NCBI GenBank assembly: GCA_947629785.1 | Contig: CANRFB010000024.1 | Location: 1-34,464, forward strand | DNA: 34,464 nt | Source of the DNA: an uncultured Clostridia bacterium | GTDB taxonomy: Bacteria; Bacillota; Clostridia; Oscillospirales; Ruminococcaceae | Reading direction: 5' to 3' | Shown here: positions 30,355 to 34,464 of the stretch, one piece after another | Numbering within the stretch: position 1 is the first letter of the stretch | Layout: the number at the start of each line of letters is the position of its first letter | Made by a program: the position numbers and the translations under genes | Notes under the pieces: model-generated | Databases searched by the model: none | What the model was told of the DNA's origin: nothing | Seen by the model: only the letters and a program-made list of their open reading frames with translations

Positions 30355-33111
30355 TTGAAGATAACAGGTCAGAAAATAAAGTCATTTGTATTTGATAAGC
30401 GGCTTTACCTTTTTGCATTTTTTGTGCCGATGGCGGTGCTTTTCATATCATATCTGTTTTTCGGGCTCTATCCCGTGAAAGACCAGTCTGTACTGGTGCT
30501 TGACCTGAACGGACAGTATGTGTATTATTTTGAAAATCTGCGGGACGCGTTCTGGGGGAACGGCAGTCTTGTAAACAGCTGGAGCAGGAACCTTTCAGGC
30601 GAGATAATAGGTATGTTCGCATACTATCTGGCAAGTCCTTTCACGCTGGTGGTAATGCTTCTGCCACGCTCCATGATGACAGAATCCCTGCTTATAATGC
30701 AGCTGCTGAAAGTCGGGTCGGCTTCGGTGACGTTCTGCTACTATCTTCGCCATTCAAGAAGGACTTCTCCCTACACGTCGCTGATATTTTCCATACTTTA
30801 CAGCCTTATGGCATACATGATAGTTCAGCTTATGAATCCCATGTGGCTGGACGGACTTGTTTATCTTCCCATAATATGTCTCGGTATAGAGCATCTCATT
30901 GACGACGGTGAATGGCTGTTATTCATTATTCCCCTTGCGCTGATGTTTATGGCGAATTTCTATATCGGCTGGATGATAGCAATATTCTGCATAATTTACT
31001 TCCTTGTGTATCTGTTCCTGCTTTCGGATAAAGCATACCCGTTCAGAATATCGCATATTTTCATGTCGGGGGTGAAATTTGCCTGCGGCGGAGTTCTGGC
31101 GGCGGTATGTTCGGCATGGCTGCTGATACCCCTTTATTACAGCCTAAGTCTGGGAAAATTCGAGTTCACCGACCCGAATTACGATATGAAAACCCAGTTC
31201 GACTTCATAGACTTCTTTGTAAATCTTCTGCCCAACGTTTACGACACCTGCCGCCCTGAGGGTTCGCCCGTGGTTTACTGCGGCGTTCTTACGATAATGC
31301 TCGTTCCGCTGTTCTTCTTCAACAGCAGGATAAAACTCCGCAAGAAGATAGGCTGGGGCATTCTTGCGCTGATAATGATACTTTGTATGTATATGTACAC
31401 GGTGGACATAGCATGGCACGGTTTCCAAGTTCCCAACTGGCTTCCCTACAGGTATTCCTTTATTTTCAGCTTTATTCTGCTGATAATGGCGGCGCAGGCG
31501 TTCGACAAGATAAAGGGAATTTCTTACAGAGAGATCGGCTTGATGTTCTTCCTGCTGATAGGATATGTTTTCTATATAGACAAGCAGGATATTACGGTAA
31601 CCGCCAACGGCAAGGATATTGAAAAAGTTCATCTCCTTGCCACCGTCTGGTTTACCGTTGCAGCCGCGGGAATTTACGCGCTGCTGCTGTATTTCCACAA
31701 AAGATACTACAAGGTAAAACCTATCCCGCTGATGGTAGTCGGATTTATCATCGCGGAACTGACATTTACCTCAACATTCAATATGTATGAAATAGACAGG
31801 GACGTGGTTTACTCGAAACACAGTTCCTATAACCGATATATCACCCTCGGACGGAACACCGTTGAGAAAATTTACGACATGGACGACGGCGTTTACAGAA
31901 TTGAAAAGGATTTCCAGAGAACGGTAAACGACGCCATGGCATTCGGCTCCTTCGGACTGGGACATTCAAGCTCCACTCTCAACGCCGCGCCCATACAGTT
32001 CCTGAGAAAACTCGGCTTCTCCTACGGCGGACATTACATCAGATACAAAGGCGCGACCTACGTTACGGATTCCATATTCGGAATAAAGTACGTTATGGAA
32101 AAGGGAAACACGGCGCAGACCACCACGGACGAATTCGGCGTTGAAACTACCGAACCCGCCGAAGTGGCGGCTTCAAAGCATTACGACAAAATGGTCCTTG
32201 CCAACGGCGACAGCAAGGAAATAATGTACGTTTACGAAAATCCCTATGCCCTGCCCATAGCGTTCATGGCGGATAATTCAATTGCCAACGTGCAGTTTGG
32301 CAGCTGGGACAACCCCTTTGAAAATCAGAATATTCTGCTTTCCGCACTTGTTTCAGATGAAAAGCAGGACTTCTTCAAGCCGATAGACATAAAAGATGTC
32401 GTTCCCGAAAACGCCAAGCCCTCTGTTTACGGAAATCATGACAAGTATGTTCCCAGAATAGAGGGGGAGAATTCACATATCGAATTCCTGTTTGACGCGC
32501 CCACCGATGATATGATATATATGTTCTTCCCGTCAAACTATGAAAGGAAAGTAAATCTCTGGCTCAACAAAGATTTCCTTGACTACTATTACGAGGGCGG
32601 GAACATGAATATCCAGACTCTCGGAAAATTCACCCCCGGCGAGGAAATTTCCCTTATAATGACAATTACCGAGAAAAACGAAGTGCTTTTCAAGGAAAAG
32701 TATTTCTACTACCTTGATGAAGAACTGTTCAGCAGCGCAGTTGACGAACTAAGGAAACAGCCGCTGGAAATAGAGTCGTTCAAGGAGGACCACATAAAAG
32801 GAACTGTTACTGCACAGAAAGACGGCATACTTTTTACAACCATAGCATGGGAACCCGGCTGGAAGATCTACGTTGACGGCAAACGCACCGAACCGGTAGA
32901 ACTTATGGACGCGCTTGTAGGTGTTCCCGTATCGGCAGGAACTCACACCATTGAATTTAAGTTCTTCCCCAAGGGCATGACAATCGGAATTATACTTTCA
33001 GTCATGGGAGTTATGACCTTAGCGGTAATATGGCTCTACGAACGCAGGGAACGCAATTCCAAATCGGTTCCTGACGCCGCAGAAAACGGTATTCCTGCCG
33101 ATACACTTTAA
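30355..33111 (+). CDS. YfhO-family membrane protein, copy 2
   Basis: 918 residues, TTG start with GGAGG seven bases upstream. It shares the layout of the copy at 26.6-29.3 kb throughout: helices from about 15 to 480, the conserved first-loop DLNGQYVYYFENLRD segment (about 49-63), MNPMWLDGLVYLPI, NFYIGWMIAIFC, PLYYSLSLGKFEFTD, then an extracytoplasmic domain with VYENPYALPIAFMADN and GWKIYVDGKRTEPVE, a final helix and a charged tail that is about 15 residues longer than in copy 1. The two are clear paralogues, probably a tandem duplication. Predicted GT-C-type sugar transfer to a surface polymer, by family. Sequence divergence suggests different acceptor or donor use. Confidence 0.93.
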   Translation: MKITGQKIKSFVFDKRLYLFAFFVPMAVLFISYLFFGLYPVKDQSVLVLDLNGQYVYYFENLRDAFWGNGSLVNSWSRNLSGEIIGMFAYYLASPFTLVVMLLPRSMMTESLLIMQLLKVGSASVTFCYYLRHSRRTSPYTSLIFSILYSLMAYMIVQLMNPMWLDGLVYLPIICLGIEHLIDDGEWLLFIIPLALMFMANFYIGWMIAIFCIIYFLVYLFLLSDKAYPFRISHIFMSGVKFACGGVLAAVCSAWLLIPLYYSLSLGKFEFTDPNYDMKTQFDFIDFFVNLLPNVYDTCRPEGSPVVYCGVLTIMLVPLFFFNSRIKLRKKIGWGILALIMILCMYMYTVDIAWHGFQVPNWLPYRYSFIFSFILLIMAAQAFDKIKGISYREIGLMFFLLIGYVFYIDKQDITVTANGKDIEKVHLLATVWFTVAAAGIYALLLYFHKRYYKVKPIPLMVVGFIIAELTFTSTFNMYEIDRDVVYSKHSSYNRYITLGRNTVEKIYDMDDGVYRIEKDFQRTVNDAMAFGSFGLGHSSSTLNAAPIQFLRKLGFSYGGHYIRYKGATYVTDSIFGIKYVMEKGNTAQTTTDEFGVETTEPAEVAASKHYDKMVLANGDSKEIMYVYENPYALPIAFMADNSIANVQFGSWDNPFENQNILLSALVSDEKQDFFKPIDIKDVVPENAKPSVYGNHDKYVPRIEGENSHIEFLFDAPTDDMIYMFFPSNYERKVNLWLNKDFLDYYYEGGNMNIQTLGKFTPGEEISLIMTITEKNEVLFKEKYFYYLDEELFSSAVDELRKQPLEIESFKEDHIKGTVTAQKDGILFTTIAWEPGWKIYVDGKRTEPVELMDALVGVPVSAGTHTIEFKFFPKGMTIGIILSVMGVMTLAVIWLYERRERNSKSVPDAAENGIPADTL

Positions 33112-33114
33112 GAC

Positions 33115-33162
33115 AAATATATTATTCCGAAAAATGACGCTTTAAAATTAAATAATATATTT
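33115..33162. repeat. AT-only perfect 12-base inverted repeat
   Basis: AAATATATTATT (33115-33126) and AATAATATATTT (33151-33162) are exact reverse complements, starting four bases after the second yfhO stop. It could fold in RNA but has no T-tract. Function unclear. Confidence 0.5.
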
Positions 33163-33182
33163 CTCAAATTATCGAAAAGCAA

Positions 33183-33220
33183 AGAGAAGATAAGCATTTA
33201 ATGTTTATCTTCTCTCTTTT
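33183..33220. terminator. Terminator between yfhO copy 2 and the ComEA-like gene
   Basis: AGAGAAGATAAGCA pairs with TGTTTATCTTCTCT (one G-U) over a 5-base loop, followed by CTTTTGTT on the plus strand. The minus strand also has T-rich sequence after it, so it can serve both convergent genes. Confidence 0.8.
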
Positions 33221-33243
33221 GTTATATTATTTAATTTTCACAG

Positions 33244-34212
33244 CTATTTTTCTACATAAACATAAGGAGAAATTTTTTCAAGTTTCTTTTCTCCTATGCC
33301 CTTTACATTCAGCAGCTCGGAAACATCGCTGAATCCTACTGTTTGGGCATATTCCAGAATTGCGTCAGCGGTTACGCCGCCTATTCCGTTTATTTGCATA
33401 AGTTCTTCTTTTGTTGCGGAATTAAGTTCAATTACCGGAGTATTTTCAGCTGCTGAAACAGTTTCGGAAACTTCCGGAATTGTGACCGTTTCTTCAGATT
33501 CGGGAGAAATACAAATAAATTCCCGCATTTTATCTAAAGTTTTTTCACCTATTCCGTCAACATTGAGAAGTTCGTCAACTGAATGGAAATACCCGTTATT
33601 TTCACGGTAGGAAATTATTTTTTCTGCCGTGGAAATTCCGATACCGCTTATATTTGTAAGTTCTTCCGCAGCAGCAATATTTATATCTATCGGAAAATTT
33701 ACTATTGAAACGGTTACGGAAGTTTCTTCGGGGATAGTGGTCGATGTGATTGCTTCTTCAAATTCAGGAGAAATACAAATAAATTCCCGCATTTTATCTA
33801 AAGTTTTTTCGCCTATTCCGTCAATATTGAGAAGTTCGTCAACTGAATGAAAATATCCGTTATTTTCACGATAGGAAATTATTTTTTCTGCAGTGGAAAT
33901 TCCGATACCGCTTATATTTGTAAGTTCTTCCGCAGCAGCAATATTTATATCTATCGGGAAATTTACCTGTGCGGCAGTTTCGGTGTCAGACTTATTTTGC
34001 GAATATGAATAAGTTTCATCGCCGTTTTCCCATAAATCGCTGTCGTCATATTTTGTTGCATCGGTATAACTGATCCCCTCAAGTTGTTCACCTGAAAGAG
34101 TAACTACTGTAGGGATAATTTTTTCTGAAAATTTATCTGAAATTCCATAAAAAGCCATTGATAAAATTGAAATTAATATACAAATGCAAGCCGCAGTATA
34201 CGCCTTTTTCAT
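33244..34212 (-). CDS. Membrane-anchored protein with three ComEA-type helix-hairpin-helix domains
   Basis: 322 residues from ATG 34212 (the frame is open to 34254, but MKK-plus-hydrophobic is the natural N-terminus). One membrane anchor lies at about 4-24, then a Ser/Asp-rich linker. Three ComEA-like HhH units follow at about 85-145, 172-233 and 260-320, each with INIAAAEEL or LNSATKEEL, a GIG hairpin and a second GIGEKxLxK hairpin. Units 1 and 2 are nearly identical; unit 3 is divergent. ComEA binds incoming DNA outside the membrane during transformation and normally has one such unit plus an SLBB domain, absent here. So DNA binding is likely, a competence role less sure. A weak GAAGG ribosome site lies inside the end of a small upstream ORF. 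Confidence 0.9.
   Translation of the reverse strand: MKKAYTAACICILISILSMAFYGISDKFSEKIIPTVVTLSGEQLEGISYTDATKYDDSDLWENGDETYSYSQNKSDTETAAQVNFPIDINIAAAEELTNISGIGISTAEKIISYRENNGYFHSVDELLNIDGIGEKTLDKMREFICISPEFEEAITSTTIPEETSVTVSIVNFPIDINIAAAEELTNISGIGISTAEKIISYRENNGYFHSVDELLNVDGIGEKTLDKMREFICISPESEETVTIPEVSETVSAAENTPVIELNSATKEELMQINGIGGVTADAILEYAQTVGFSDVSELLNVKGIGEKKLEKISPYVYVEK
33503..33966 (-). repeat. Tandem 200-base coding repeats, 264-base period
   Basis: 33503-33702 and 33767-33966 are aligned with an offset of 264 bases and differ at about seven positions by eye, mostly third codon positions. They encode the first two helix-hairpin-helix units of the ComEA-like protein. The 64-base spacer, a Ser/Thr/Glu-rich linker, is less conserved. 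Confidence 0.9.
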
Positions 34213-34216
34213 AATA

Positions 34217-34321
34217 TCAGCCTTCAATTTGACAAACACAAAATATTGGAACATCGGGGTCGAGAGGTTCTTCCGAAATCACCGCATCGTCCATAAGAGC
34301 AATGATGTCAGATGTTTCCAT
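34217..34321 (-). CDS. Possible 34-residue leader ORF before the ComEA-like gene
   Basis: An ORF from ATG 34321 to TGA at 34217-34219 encodes a 34-residue acidic peptide beginning METSDIIALMDD and ending CVCQIEG with two cysteines. GAGGG lies one base before the ATG, which is a very short spacing. Its stop is 4 bases before the ATG of the ComEA-like gene, a spacing typical of translational coupling. It lies downstream of the promoter at 34345-34373, so it is transcribed. I do not recognise a family. An in-frame upstream extension would overlap the promoter and is unlikely. Confidence 0.5.
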   Translation of the reverse strand: METSDIIALMDDAVISEEPLDPDVPIFCVCQIEG

Positions 34322-34344
34322 ACCCTCGTATTCCGTACAGACAT

Positions 34345-34373
34345 ATTGTATCACATTCAAATCCAAAAATCAA
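34345..34373 (-). promoter_or_regulatory. Promoter for the small ORF and ComEA-like gene
   Basis: TTGATT (34368-34373) and TACAAT (34345-34350) on the minus strand have a 17-base spacer; TGA before the -10 makes it extended. Confidence 0.75.
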
Positions 34374-34386
34374 TAGTTCTGTATAG

Positions 34387-34448
34387 AAAAAAATGTCATT
34401 GACTCTTTCGCAAAGATAGAAAATGTGCGAAAATAGTATCAATGACAT
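34387..34448 (-). terminator. Terminator of a minus-strand gene beyond the right edge
   Basis: ATGTCATTGA (34393-34402) pairs with TCAATGACAT (34439-34448), and an inner TTCGCA (34407-34412) pairs with TGCGAA (34426-34431). Read on the minus strand it ends in seven T residues (34387-34393). It implies another minus-strand gene ending just outside the window. Confidence 0.78.
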
Positions 34449-34464
34449 ATAGCTATATTATACA

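Noticed and set aside
33503-33966. Possible CRISPR-like direct repeats
   Set aside because: Only two copies, 200 bases each, fully within a coding frame; they are duplicated protein domains.
34322-34366. Upstream extension of the small leader ORF to GTG or TTG codons
   Set aside because: It would start inside the -10/-35 promoter region and so would not be on the transcript.

Overview
This looks like chromosomal DNA from a low-to-mid GC member of the Clostridia, most likely a gut or rumen Ruminococcus-like organism. That assignment is an inference from gene content (SpoVG, YfhO, activase-type CoA enzymes), strong GGAGG-type ribosome sites, frequent TTG starts and AT-rich TTGACA/TATAAT promoters. 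I see no rRNA, tRNA, CRISPR array, transposase or phage structural gene. The window is densely coding; apart from the 307-base divergent promoter region 1551-1857, no gap exceeds about 250 bases.

Layout. 1-4.7 kb: a partial unknown gene and an Mrp/NBP35-type Fe-S carrier ATPase on the minus strand, a chemoreceptor on the plus strand, a run of five different hairpins, and a minus-strand TPR lipoprotein. 4.7-12.2 kb: a minus-strand series reading thyA-folA-cobB-nadC, then a 160-base inverted-repeat element, then a two-gene 2-hydroxyacyl-CoA dehydratase activase system that looks like one large protein split in two. 12.3-20.4 kb: a plus-strand envelope operon of a GHL10-type lipoprotein, a second such domain fused to an N-acetylmuramoyl-L-alanine amidase, and a very large polytopic membrane protein. 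20.4-25.3 kb: a second, signal-less amidase; a eukaryote-type hisA standing alone; and a tight minus-strand operon murC-lexA-CPBP protease-52-residue protein. 25.4-34.5 kb: spoVG, an ADP-ribose-type NUDIX hydrolase, two tandem yfhO paralogues separated by an opposite-strand Phd-antitoxin/zeta-like-kinase pair, and a membrane-anchored protein with three ComEA-type helix-hairpin-helix domains, preceded by a possible tiny leader ORF.

How it fits together. The window mixes one-carbon and nucleotide metabolism (ThyA, FolA), NAD metabolism (NadC, CobB, NUDIX), cell-wall synthesis and remodelling (MurC, two amidases, GHL10 proteins, YfhO) and DNA stress or uptake functions (LexA, ComEA-like). The most unusual items are the phd-zeta-like pair between duplicated yfhO genes, the GHL10-amidase fusion, the eukaryote-type HisA, the split activase protein, and the recently duplicated helix-hairpin-helix repeats. 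Most promoters listed are near-consensus sigma-A sites with 17-base spacers, read directly from the sequence.
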